This document shows, one piece after another, positions 11,701-23,700 of a stretch of DNA of 52,577 bases. Source of the DNA: Intoshia linei (Eukaryota; Orthonectida; Rhopaluridae); NCBI GenBank assembly GCA_001642005.1, contig LWCA01000115.1, positions 1 through 52,577 on the forward strand, in the 5' to 3' direction. The notes beneath the pieces were generated by a model, which saw only the letters and a list, made by a program, of their open reading frames with translations, was not told where the DNA came from and did no database searches. The translations under genes and the position numbers were made by a program. The first letter of the stretch is position 1. Each line of letters starts with the position of its first letter.

Positions 11701-14700
11701 ATATTTCAAACACAAACTTTGAAATAAACCGATTGACATTTACAAAATTGATATAGATAAAAATAAAATGCGCATTGCGCATGTATATGAAACAGACTAT
11801 GTTCAGTTCAACAACTATTATAATTGATTATATAAAAAAATAAACCTTTTAATATTTATAGGATATAAATTGATGCACTCTTCAACGCTAAATTCTTCAA
11901 CATAATCACCAAAAAATTTACAAATTGATTTGTTTGCTTTGGCATTATCAGAATAAAAATTTCCAATAGTGGTTAAAATCTACATATAATGTATTAATTT
12001 TTGAATAACAAGATTCGTAAATAAAGTTTACATTATGAAAAAAGTGATTGAAATTTTGATGATTAATAAAAAACTCTGATCAGCTGGGATATCAGTCATA
12101 TCTGGACCAACAAAAAAATAAGGGTACTATTAATTACGGCCAATTAATTCATTAAAAATAAACTTTTTAAATTATATTTAGGGAGATAAATTACGGACAG
12201 CATACAATTTTATTATATAGGGTCAGATAACTCATACCCCATGTGATCAGACCAAAATCAGTAAAAAATGTATGCATTTGAAAATGTTAATAAGAATTTA
12301 AATTATATTTCTGGAAATTACCTTTTTTTTAAAAGTTTTCAAATTTTTCGAAATAAATTTTGTAAAAACAAACATGAGTTTAATTGTGAACGAAAAATAG
12401 TTTGCCGACACATCAATCCTTGATATTTTTTTCAAAAATGTCTCCATTACATTAATAATATTTAATGGTATTGGAACCGCATTTTCTGAAACGACTGAAC
12501 AAAAGGACTAAATGTAAATTAAAAATGAAAAAATGGACAATAATTTTAAAATATTACTTCAAAACTATTAATAATTTCATTTTCAATTGTAATGGTGTAA
12601 TTTTCATGAACATAGTCAATACTTGTGTAAATAAATTTAGTTAAAAATTCATACAATATGTCCATATTTGATCTAAAATAAATTAACATGTCAACTTTTT
12701 TACCACTTACCGGAATTTCCCAGTAAAATTTAAAACAAAATTCCATGAAACATTACAAAAATACTATCACTGCATAAATTTTTTTATTTTAGTTGTATAG
12801 TAAATTTTTCAAATGTTTTTATAAGAAAAAGTAGTGGTTCGTGGACCTGTATTTGGGTTCCGGTGGTATAAATAATTAATTACGCGTCTGAAATTTGATA
12901 TAATTTAATTAAAATTGAGGCAATCAACTTTGAGCAATAAGGTGAAAACAAATGCAAACTACAAATCATATCACAGTGTTTTATTAAATTCTAAACATAC
13001 ATTTATATAAAAATAAAATTTATAAAATTAAATAAATTACAGTTGATAAATCGACTAGCATTTTTTCTGATAAACGGTTATTAATTTGTGAAAGATTCAC
13101 CGCATCTTTTAACATAATTAAACAGTGCATTGCTAACTATAGAATTGTGACAATACAAGTTGAAAGAAAACAAATATTACTCTTTTATTTCCTTTATTAT
13201 TAAATAAAAATTTATTTAACCAACTGTCCACATTTTTTATTTCAAACAATATAAGCGACAATATATTAAAATAAGTCTTTATAAATTCATCAGAATCTAA
13301 ATTATTCCATTAAATTTTAAAATTTATAATGTTACATTTATAATATCCACAGAAAAATTTAGAAAATCAGAACAATCGCTCTTTATGAGCAAATATACAT
13401 TTATATTTTAATAATTATTAAAATATTAATATTATTATAAATTCTCTGCAGAGGTAGGTGCTGTTTGTACAAAGTACAAAACAGACAAGTTAGTAATATA
13501 TATTAAATTAAATTGTACCCAAAATCTCTTCAAATTCAACCAATTTTTCAACTATGATAGGTTTTAATTTCACAGCAATTTTTTTTTTCATTAAACATGT
13601 AAATAAAATCAGACATGCATCTTTTCTTACCTAGATTAATATCAAGTAACAAAAAACAAAATATACCAATTGATTTGAATCGCGTAAAAAGGAAAAACAA
13701 ACTTGTACCAATTCATTCAACATTGTCTCGTCACTGAATTCTAACAAAAAACCAATACATTTCATTAACTAAATAGTACATAATTAAATTTTATCAATTC
13801 ACTCATTAACATAAAAATAAATATGACTATAAAATGAATGTTACGATCCTAAATAATATAAATCAGTGGTTCCCGATTCAAAAATTTATATATGAATACT
13901 AAAATACTTTTTTGACCGTGAAGTCATCACTTATTCGGATTGAAATTTTTTGTGTGTGTTAACAGGATACAACTGTACCACTAACTCGTTTGATTTTTAA
14001 AAAAAACGACAACTGGGTTTTTGACCCGTAAGATGTGTGTTTGAGAGGTTGAAATTTATCTTATTATATGTCCCGGAAAAAACTGTAATTGAAATGTGAA
14101 CTTTATAAAATTCTAAGACTGGTAGTTATTTCAATAAAGTAAAACACACACATACAAAAATAGCATAGCATATTCTATAAATAAGATAAGTAAAGATTAC
14201 TGGTTTTTATGTTAAAACATTCAAATTTTCGAATAATCAGGACTCCATAGTCCACACACATTTTTTTTATGACATTTGATCCATAGTGGAAAAAGTTTGG
14301 GAACCACTGGGTTAATAGGTTGTTGCTCATAAGATTTGATAAAATTGGATTTTTCAAAAAAATATAAGTAAAAGTCTATTTTTCCATGAGGGTTTTAAAT
14401 CATATTTTTTATTAAAATTTAATGAAATTTTATTAAAGTGTGATCATAATGATAAACAAAATCATTAAAAATACCTTTAAAGGGTGACGTGAATCAACGG
14501 AAAAGTTGTCAACAGCACGTAAAATTGCAACTGAAATAATTTGATTCTTTTTCATTACAAGTCCTTTGGGCACACTAAAAAATTTTCAAAATTCTGAATA
14601 TAACAATATAGATAATTTAAAATAAAATTTCAATTAAAAGAAAAGAATACGTTTGAAGAATATCACTCAATTTATCATAGCAAAAGTAAGCAACATTTTT

Positions 14701-15404
14701 AGATTTTGTTTTATTTAAAATTAAAACCTAAAATAGATTATAGATTGTTTACACATCACTGTCAATTTTAAAGGGATATTTAACATTTTAAACCAAAATT
14801 AAAATATAATTTACTCTAAAAGATCAAGATTACAAGAAAAAATCAAAACTTTGTATACATTTTATACCCAAAATGTGAAGAGTTGGATACAATTTTTAAC
14901 CCAATTTAAAATATTTTATACAAATAAACAATAGTTTCGCCAGACCTTAAAAGGGTGTAGGAAATTTAAATTCCACAATTTTAAATTTTACATAAATGTA
15001 GTTTTTCGAATGATCCCAAATTGACAATAAAATAAAAGTATCTTACTAACAAAGATAACTGCTTAATATTAGATTTTTCATCAGTATCAGATAAACCAAT
15101 TAATTTAGAAAGTAAATCATCTGCAGCAATATTCATATCATGTGATTGAGTAATCTAATCAAAAACATTATTTTGAAATATAAAAAATGTATATAAAAAT
15201 GTACTTTATCAATTTTTTCTTGTTTAACAATTAAAGTTTTATCTAATAGAACATGATTATTAAAAAAATTATCAAAAAAAAATGCATTATTTTACCTATT
15301 TTTATCATTTTGCGTACATTTTGACGGTTTTTGGTAAATTTGGAATTGTCCCATTTAATCGGGATGTCTCTAGTCTTTTGAAACTTTTTCTTGGTAAATT
15401 TCAT
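8703..15404 (-). CDS. RRP12: RRP12-like HEAT-repeat ribosome biogenesis factor
   Basis: Rrp12 is a nucleolar HEAT-repeat protein needed for maturation and export of ribosomal subunits. Twenty-five small exons chain in phase from ATG at 15,404 to a stop at 8703 (939 aa). The first six are 15296-15404, 15205-15242, 15047-15154, 14651-14727, 14574-14475 and 13667-13768; the last are 9171-9302, 8985-9130, 8861-8946 and 8703-8823. Family-diagnostic blocks are RSWVIPIFNSH with YFVDSFIPI and KQIWTLFPLFC (exon 10576-10807), LIFPELIL near 9600, and the final KKITRPLIKKVL / FDYVKAV / INKFGIKSF block matching the conserved C-terminal HEAT region. The N terminus is basic. The usual long acidic and Lys-rich tail is absent: the protein stops about where that tail would begin, so it is several hundred residues shorter than typical members. 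Introns are mostly 36-60 nt, with three enlarged by repeats. Confidence 0.85.
10808..11845. other. Large RRP12 intron with repeat debris
   Basis: The exons on either side join in phase (AG|T, Ser) without any exon between. The interior resembles mobile-element debris: strings such as 'ttttccattaagggt' recur near 17,860. A 62-aa minus-strand frame at 11,478-11,666 is not needed for the gene and has no family match. Confidence 0.5.
13440..13495. repeat. Repeat A terminal fragment in an RRP12 intron
   Basis: 'ctgcagaggtaggtgctg' followed by 'tttgtacaaagtacaaaac' matches the terminal arm seen at 28,440-28,497, 33,290-33,347 and 38,235-38,300. Only this end is recognisable here. Confidence 0.6.
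13864..14310. mobile_element. hAT-like element in an RRP12 intron, carrying repeat A sequence
   Basis: The left end CAGTGGTTCCCGATTC and right end AGTTTGGGAACCACTG form hAT-type inverted repeats. The interior (about 13,900-14,170) holds repeat A sequence in inverted orientation ('gtgaagtcatcacttattc', 'aactgtaccac', 'gactggtagttatttcaata'). No matching 8-bp flanks were found. Confidence 0.55.
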
Positions 15405-15612
15405 TAGAGTTGACACGTATAAATAAAAAGAAGAATCACGTGAGACAATAAATATTACTATAGTTTTTCCTATATATTAAAAATAAAAAGTTGACTTCAT
15501 TTTAAGTTTAGTTTTGATAAAATATATAAAGTCGAATTGATATAGTTTGCATTTCGTTTCCATGTTATAAATTTTTTATAGTGCATTTGTATTTACAGAA
15601 ATATTTTGTGAT
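15405..15612. promoter_or_regulatory. Shared divergent promoter region of RRP12 and STAM
   Basis: Only 208 bp separate the two divergent start codons, so both promoters and both 5' untranslated regions must lie here. The sequence is AT-rich with several TATA-like strings, and no specific factor site can be called. Confidence 0.6.
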
Positions 15613-18600
15613 ATGAATTTCGGTAAGTTGATGGTCTATTACTACCTGTCATTAATTTTTATTCTTAGACAGTTTGGTTAAAGCAAATGATATCGATTGG
15701 TGTAAACTTTTGGATTTTTGTGATAGAGTAAATGCAAATTATGAATTGTAATTTTTGAAAAACTCATATTTTATTTTACATTATATTACAAATAGATTTT
15801 ATTTGAACAAATATTGATTGTTTTCGTTATGATTAATTTGATGACGATATTCAAAATTTTGTACTTTGGATTTAAAAATAAATGATATATTCCAAAATTA
15901 TCATGTTGCAAAATTTAAAAAAACGAAATGACCGAATATTTTTCAAAACCTTTAATGAATGGTTCCCGATTGTGGTTCCCTGGATACCTTAGGGTTCAAA
16001 AATATATTTCTGGGTCCGTGAGATTCAAAAACAATATTAAAAAATGTTTATCACTTTTCTTTATTTTTATAGGAGAATTTTTAATATTTATTACAGAATT
16101 TTCGCATGTTTGAAATTTATCCAAAAGCATATACAACCGCTATATTATTATTCCAAAAACCCCTATTTTATTTCACCATTAATAACATTTACAGTGCATA
16201 GGGGCGGATCCAAGAGGCTAGTTAATGGGGTGCGAGCGAAGCGAGCAATATATTTAACTTTAAAAAAATTTAGGGCGTCTCTTTTAATATCAAGGCGTCT
16301 AGTTTGATTTTAAAGCGTCTCTTTTAGTTTCATTTAAAGGTTATTATACAATAGTTTCCAAATTTGTATTTTTTTGCAAAAATAAAAAAAATGTAATCTT
16401 ATGCGCCATTTATATTGTTTTAATAAATTAAAACTGTTTTCAGTTATTTACAAAACATTAATTAAAAATTTAAGGGTGCAACTGTATTTTTGCACCCCCT
16501 TGAATCCGCCCCTGGTGCTATCAGTGTTAATAAAAAATACCATATTAAACAGCTAGGGAAAAATCGATTTTTACTCATATTTTTTGAAAAACGATTTTAT
16601 CAAATTTTATTAGAAAAAACCTTTAATTTTTCCATTAAAGTTTTATATTTTGAATTGGGGTCCGTATTCTATTTAAATCGGTAACCAGTACTTGAAGGTG
16701 TGCCATGGAAAAAGTTTTGTAATTGTTGCATTAATATATTCATTGTTTTAAATACCTGCTATTTTGTTTGTACATCACATAACAGTCTAATTTTGAAATA
16801 TATTTAGAATTGTGGACTTATCACATGTTGTAATGCACGTCATTCATACTGGATTGGATGATGAAATTGAACGTTTGTTAATTGTATTTTAAAACCATTT
16901 TTAGTTTTGATATAATTTTTAGATTCTTGATTCTGTTGTAAAAAATTGCTCAACGGCATTTTCAAAAATGTACACAACCTGTAGCTTTTTAGATATCATG
17001 AAAAATGTAAAAATTGTTTTAAAAAATACATTTTGTGTTAATATAGATTCTCATCAAAAGACCAGATTTTATTAATAATATTAGAACGTGGTCAGATGAT
17101 ACTTTAATTGATGCTGACTTTAGAAGGTTTATTCGATTTTGTGTTTATAATTATTTTTAGTTTGGTAAGCATTGGCATAATCAATATACTAGATAAAACT
17201 ATTAATGAAAGTAAAATTTCTACACCTACCGTTCCTCAAAATAATAATACTAATAAAATTGATGCACCGGTAATTTTCATATTTTTCATATTAATTGATT
17301 TTTTCACTATTAACTTTACATTTAAAATTTTACCAACTGATTAGCTACTTTTTAAGTGTAAAATAATTTTATTTTTTTGGTTTCGTAAAAAACAAAAATT
17401 TTAAAATCAATTTAGTGATTGTGATATCTCGGGAAATGACAAAAGTCGAGAACCGGAAATTAAAAATTAAATTTCCCGGGAAAAATAAAAAATTTTTATT
17501 TATATTTAATATAGAAGCATTAAAAATTTTAGAGACCTTAATTAATTTTAGAAACAAAAAGAAATTTAATTAATGAAATAACACGAATCTTAGATTCAAA
17601 TTTACAAATTTTAAACGAGATCTACGTTTTGTAACGAAATTAGAAGCAGTAGAGAAATTTATTTCATTTTGTGTTGACGTAGGTTGAAGTCATAAGGGTT
17701 CCTTTAATTTTAACAGTCTTTATGATAGCGTTCCAGTTTGTAACAACTCATAATATTTTTCAAAATAATATTGGAAAAAGAGGATAATCCCCTTAAGCGT
17801 TAGTAATTTGTGGTTGGAATAAGAGGTTTCTAAAAAAAGTATTGGAAAAAGGATATTTTTCCATTAAGGGTCGAAAAATTAGATTTTTTATTTGTGGTTT
17901 AATGAAGTGGATTTTTGAAAAGAATATCGGTGTAAGTCAATTTTTCCATGAGGGCTTGAAATGGTATTTATGATTAAATTTTATTAGTGGTGGGATTTTT
18001 GAAATGGTAAATTTTAAATTGTATTATAATATAAATCAAATATATGTATATCTCAATTTTTTTCGGGAAATCCCGTGAATTTTGTCTCGGCACAATCACT
18101 AAATCAATTTTTATTAATATTGTGTTTTAATTATTAAAATTTAAAAAATGTTGCATTTAGAAAATAGTTTATGCAGTGTTAAAATTCGATGCAGAAGAAA
18201 AGGATGAATTAAATTTGGAAATTGGGGATGTTATCACCGTAATTAATGATGGGTATTTTTATTTTATTAATTCATTGGAATAAATTTCAGTCATTTTCTA
18301 CTTGTTTGTTGTGCCCTTTTTTAAGTTTTAAATATATTTTGGTACGTAAACAAATAAATTAATACACCAGATTGTAAGGATTACTAAATTATTGTAATTT
18401 ATACAAGACACTTTGATTTTTTTTGATTACTCTAAAAAACTTACAATTTAAATTGGACATGGATGAAAAAATATTTTCAATTTTGGGCGTTTGTTACGTT
18501 CATATTTGAACACGAATAAATTTTAAATTAGTTTATTAATTGTTTTTTGTGTGTCAACTAATAAAGGTTGAATATAACTATCTTAACCTGACTGTAAGTC

Positions 18601-19493
18601 AATGAATTTAATTAAATTTATTAGCGACTCTAATTGGTGGACAGGCAAAAAGAATGATGGATCTATAGGATTATTTCCTAGTCATTTCGTTTCTACAACA
18701 AATGTTGTACAAGGTAATTTGAATATATTTAAATTGCCTTTATAACAGTGTTATTTAAAGTAGGGTCTGTATGATTTATTGCAAAATATTTTGTATTATT
18801 TATATAACAAATTTAAAATTATTTTGTTTATGTAATGATCTCTTCACTTTTTTATATTGTCAATTCATTATTCTGCTAAATGTTAGCTGTAATGTACAAA
18901 GTTTGTTTAAAAAAAACTATAAGAAATAAATTTGGTTATTGATGGTTTTTTTTAAAATAAATTCATTTAATTTAGAACCTATAATTAAAGAAGAAAAAGA
19001 ACAAGTGGTTGAATTGAATATGGTAATTTAGAATACATTTTCATGTAATGATTATTCATTTTTTAGGATTTGATAAATAATGTTCTCAGTTATATAAAGT
19101 CAATTGACCCAAGTTCATTGGATCCCGATAATGAAAATTTTTTAATAGATGAAGGTAAATTTAAATATATTATATTTGAGTGTTATTTTGAATAATTAGA
19201 AAAATGCAAAAACATGATTCCCCTCGTAGATCAAAATATACAGACTATTGACAAGTATGCTGTAACTTGATCTGAATTTTATATTTTTTAGAAAATTATT
19301 CATGTTATTGAATGTACAAAATAATTTAAACAAATCTTACAAACTTTACCACGATCTTCTCAATAATCAAATGAAAAAAGACAGAGACACACAGAGAAAA
19401 ATAAAAGAAAGCATTCCTTGTATTAATACAAATTGGCCTAATGCGCCCCAAGACCCAGACGTCTCAAACAGTCAATACCCGCCATTTAATTAA
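15613..19493 (+). CDS. STAM: STAM, signal-transducing adaptor (ESCRT-0 subunit)
   Basis: STAM pairs with HRS in ESCRT-0 and sorts ubiquitylated cargo at endosomes. Twelve exons chain in phase: 15613-15622, 15669-15747, 16808-16883, 16923-17006, 17047-17126, 17161-17269, 18161-18252, 18625-18713, 18976-19022, 19067-19154, 19200-19254 and 19292-19493, giving 336 aa. Residues 1-145 form the VHS domain (DWCKLLDFCDRVN, VVKNCS). Residues 147-206 form an SH3 domain with ALYDF-like AVLKFDAEE, NWWTGK and IGLFPSHFV. Residues about 215-320 form the GAT-like helical region (IDPSSLDP, PLVDQNIQTID, KSYKLYHDLL). The first coding exon has only 10 nt. No ubiquitin-interacting motif was found between VHS and SH3, where animal STAMs carry one; the 891-nt intron there was scanned and none seen. 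Confidence 0.88.
16199..16514. mobile_element. Non-autonomous hAT relative of the 5093-5981 element
   Basis: The start 'aggggcggatccaagaggct' and end 'cttgaatccgcccctg' pair as inverted repeats, and the interior matches both outer parts of the element at 5093-5981 (a deletion derivative lacking the transposase remnant). Flanks 'gtgcat' and 'gtgctat' may be a decayed target duplication. It lies in STAM intron 2. Confidence 0.75.
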
Positions 19494-19506
19494 TCGTTTT
19501 TATTTA

Positions 19507-20081
19507 TTATTTATTAAAATTATAATTTGAATTACAATTTTGACTCAAAATTTTTTTCTTCAACAAAAATTTTACTTTGTACGATTCAATGTCAATCTTA
19601 TTGTAATGATGAGTAGTGATTTCAGATTTAAGATAGTTTTCAAAGGAAATTTCGTCTAATGTAGTTGATTGAGGAAGTTTAGTGTCTAATATTTGTTCTA
19701 AATTTGTTTGGTTTGGTTTTTCCTTGATGACAATAATGTGGTTTCCACTCTTAGTGCAATAAGTATTGACAAGTTGGAATTTATCATCCTTTGTTAATTC
19801 TGGTACAGAAGAAACGATCCCACTGTCATTTTGAGGCTCCAATAACGAATTTTCGTCCAAAATAAAAGTGTTTTCTTGTTCATATTCCTGATTGATTGCA
19901 TTTTTAGTATTGTATCTTGAATTTTCACTAAAAACAACTTGACCATCTTCCTGATAGTTTATCCAATTGTCAAGTTGAAATTCCGTTCCGTCATCTAATT
20001 AATATTTAAAAAAATATAAACGAAATTACCCAATTCTTTTGGACCATCCTCAAACTGTAAAATAAATTCATCAGATTCCAT
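19507..20081 (-). CDS. Small acidic protein of unknown function
   Basis: Two exons (20030-20081 and 19507-19994), separated by a 35-nt GT-AG intron in phase, encode 179 aa. The N terminus (MESDEFILQFEDGPKEL) and the middle are rich in Asp, Glu, Asn and Gln, while the C terminus is basic. There is no membrane segment, zinc motif or recognised domain. It converges on STAM with 13 bp between stop codons, and AATAAATAAA on its own strand overlaps the STAM stop region. A nuclear regulatory role is possible from the composition but unsupported. The two-exon structure argues that it is a real gene. Confidence 0.65.
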
Positions 20082-20702
20082 AAAATTTACTAAAAATGCT
20101 CAAATTTCATTGATAATTAGTATCAATTTATGATGAAACTAACATTTTCAGTCTAAATATAGGAGGGTGAGTGTACTGTAATTTCAAATAAACTTGATTA
20201 ACATTTTTGCAGCCAAATTTAATCATTATCTATATTAATGTTGTGGACAATTATCACCTTCTCATTTCACGTCATGGCTAAGATTATTCCATAAACTTCG
20301 ACAGTCGATAGTTATTTCATCATTTATTAATTTTTAAAATTGCACAATTGCTTTGGGCAAGCTTCAATAATTCTGACAAGTGGGGTATTTCATCAATTAA
20401 ATACTTCATTATGCATTTTTCACACTTTAATAATTTTTTATTTATTTCAGGTTATTCATCTTTTGAAGCATTTTAATTTCTAATAATAAACATTTCACCG
20501 TATCAATAAAAATTTTACATATGTATCATTATATTTATTTATATATTCATCAATTTTGGACAAAATGTATCTGACAATAAATAAAATTTATCAAAACTTG
20601 CGTCGGCTCTTCAGTTTTGCATTGTTAGGGTAATTTATTTTGGCTTTATTCGTAAATGTTATACACTAAACAAAATTATAAATTAAAATAAAGTAATTAT
20701 AA
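20082..20702. other. Intergenic, no gene recognised
   Basis: About 620 bp of AT-rich spacer between the acidic-protein start and the SLX4 stop, both on the minus strand. It should hold the promoter of the former and the 3' end of the latter. Confidence 0.5.
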
Positions 20703-23700
20703 TTAATGTATCACAAAGACGACATTTTCATTGTACAATGTGGAGTAGATAACCTAATAAACATTCATGTAATTAAAAAAAAATTTTAATGGAAAATTTA
20801 CATTTATCCGCTTTAAAAAATTCAATTTTATCAACCACCATTTAAAAAATATAATTCAATATACATATAACAGTAAACCTCTTTAATTTTTAAAAAATAA
20901 TAAAAATTACTTGGGTATCTAGAAAATTCATTAATGATTTTGCAGTAATACATTTGTGTTTATTTTTTATTTCTTTCAGTAAATCTTCAAAAACAATAAT
21001 CTATTTTTAAAAAATTAATTTTTTTTTAGAAGCAATGAAATTACCTCATATTTTAAAATTGATTCGTAAATTTGAGGGTTTTCAAATTTAATAAAGTCAG
21101 ATATCTAAAAAAATATTAATTATTGGCATATTAAGTTAAGTCAGGAAAAATTTCGATAAAATTTCACCTCTAAAATCGAAATAATTTCAGAAAGTTTATC
21201 GAAGCTGAGTGGTGTCCACAATCCGCTGACTACACGTCTGTATTTATAAAAAACTACATTCTGAAATGAACAATTTAAATTATATAGCCACAAAATGCTG
21301 ATATCAAATAAATTAATTAATTAAAATGTTATGAAATAGTAGGAATCAAAACTGATAATTTAGAAAGATAATGAGTCTCTGCTCTAATATTACCGATAAC
21401 TGTCAAAGCTGAAAAGTTTTTCTCTTCTGTTGACCTGTTTCCAACAATATAATGAAACGAGATATATACACTACATCAGTGGTTCCCGATTCAAATAGTA
21501 TACTGACATTTCTCATCAGATTTGGTATAATGGGATTTATCAAAAAAATATTGGAAAAAGAGAATAATCCCCTTAAGCTTTGCTAAAATTGGATTTTTAT
21601 TTTGGGGTTAGAATAAGAGCTTTTTCTTACTAGATTTGATAAAATCGTGTTTTTGAAAAAAATATAGGAAAAATGAGATTTTCTTAATAATTAACAAAAG
21701 TTGATAAAATTTTTTTATATTTCATTTAAATCTCACGGACCCATAAATATAGTTTTTGATCCAAGGGTCCAGTAACCCCAATCGGAAACCACTGCACTAT
21801 GTGTATATTATCGGAATCAAATTAAATTTTAATTATCTAGATCAGGGGTTATCAACCTTTTTTTAGAATAGCCCCCTCCATAATCATAAAAAAGTTGCTA
21901 CTGTTACTCAATTTTTTAAAGAATCGACCCAAAGAATAAAATAATTTTATATATTGTTTATAATTATAATTAACAATATAAAAAACGTTATTTTAAATAT
22001 ACTGTTAAAAATCGATTAACTAATAATTTAATTATTAGAAAATTCTATTAATGTTAAGATTTTGACAAATTTATAATTTAGAAATTATTCTTTTTAGAAA
22101 TTATTTGTTAATTTTTTAGATTATGTATTTTGTGAAATAAAATACAAAAATCGCCCTAAATTATAATATCGCCTACCGTTGAAAACCCCTGGTCTAGATT
22201 AGACAGTCACGATTATTCGAAAAATTGAAAACCGATTTTCGAATAATTTCGTTAATTAGAATTTTTGAATAATCGTAAATATTTTTTAATTTTAAATCAA
22301 AAATTGCCATTATCTTAATAATCACTTTAAAACCCTTCATGTTGGTTAAACTTGTAAAATATTTTTAATTGCTTAATAAGTTAAATTGGCTTGGTATATA
22401 GTATGTTGAAATCTTTCCTAATTGGTATGTCAATTAAGTTTCTACTTTCATCATAATTGGAATGGTTTTCGATTGGATATAATTCAGTAACTAAAATCCA
22501 TAAAATATCTATTCATAATTTTTTATATTTTATTTTAAGTATTTCATATACAAGATTCTCCTAGATCATCAAATTTATTGCATTTAAAGTATTGTTTCAG
22601 TAAGCTCGTCAATAACGGGGACTACACCTCCTAATCAGACGTATGATAATTCAATGCATACATGTTTATAAGACGGAAATTAGAGTCAAAAATTACAATT
22701 TTATCTTTGTTTATTATCTCATCATCTGATTCACTTTCGCAAAATGATCTAAAAAATGATATTAAAAATTGGTAACATTTTACAATAAAACTAAATCAAC
22801 TACTGAAAATTCGATGCATCCATAAAATATGATGAGAAACAGATCCTAATTAAAACCATACCTATATAAAACTTCCTCCTGTGGCAATGATTCCGTAAAA
22901 TTAGTGTTTGATTGTTGAGAAATGAAATCCAGATACGAAATCATTTTATTTCTCGACATTTTTTTAATTCCAAATTCTTTGCATTTCCTAATTAACACTG
23001 AGTCATTCAAACCTTTGTGGTTATATAGAGGCATTCTATTGACCATATCCTGATTTTTAGATTTTCGTTTTTTTAAATTTTTTCTTGGTTTTTTAATAAG
23101 CTCATATTCATTGGGTAAATTTGTTAGAATATCAGAATCACTACTGCAATTCGCGTGGAAATCAAGGCGATCAAAAGAATTTGATCTTTTCAAATTACTA
23201 AATGAAGAGTTTAGTGTAATTGCATCAATTTCTGAATTTTCAAAGTACTTTGAAATATTTTGCAAATTTGTAGGTTGAGAACTGTTATTACAATACATGG
23301 AGTCAACTTCTTCATTTTTTAAATCGATACTATCAAAAGTGGCATTACCGTAATGATCAAAATTGTCCCATACACTAGTATTGCAATCGTTTAAAGATAT
23401 TTCTGTAATGTCGTCATTTTCCAAATTTTCGTGAATTTTTTCATTTACCAGTTTATCTTCGGTAAAAAGTGGATTGCTTAAATTAGAATTATTAGATGCA
23501 TCCTTAACTCGTGGAAGTTGAGTTAGGATTTCAATTTCGCTATTATCAGAATCACTAATATACATAGTTTTATATTCATCCGCAGACTTATTTTGTAATA
23601 AGGTAAATTGATTACTACGAGGTATCGAAAAAGCATTAGTTTCTTCTTTGTGTTCAGGTAATTTTATTGCGTCGTCCCAAGTAAATGTATCTTGTGACTC

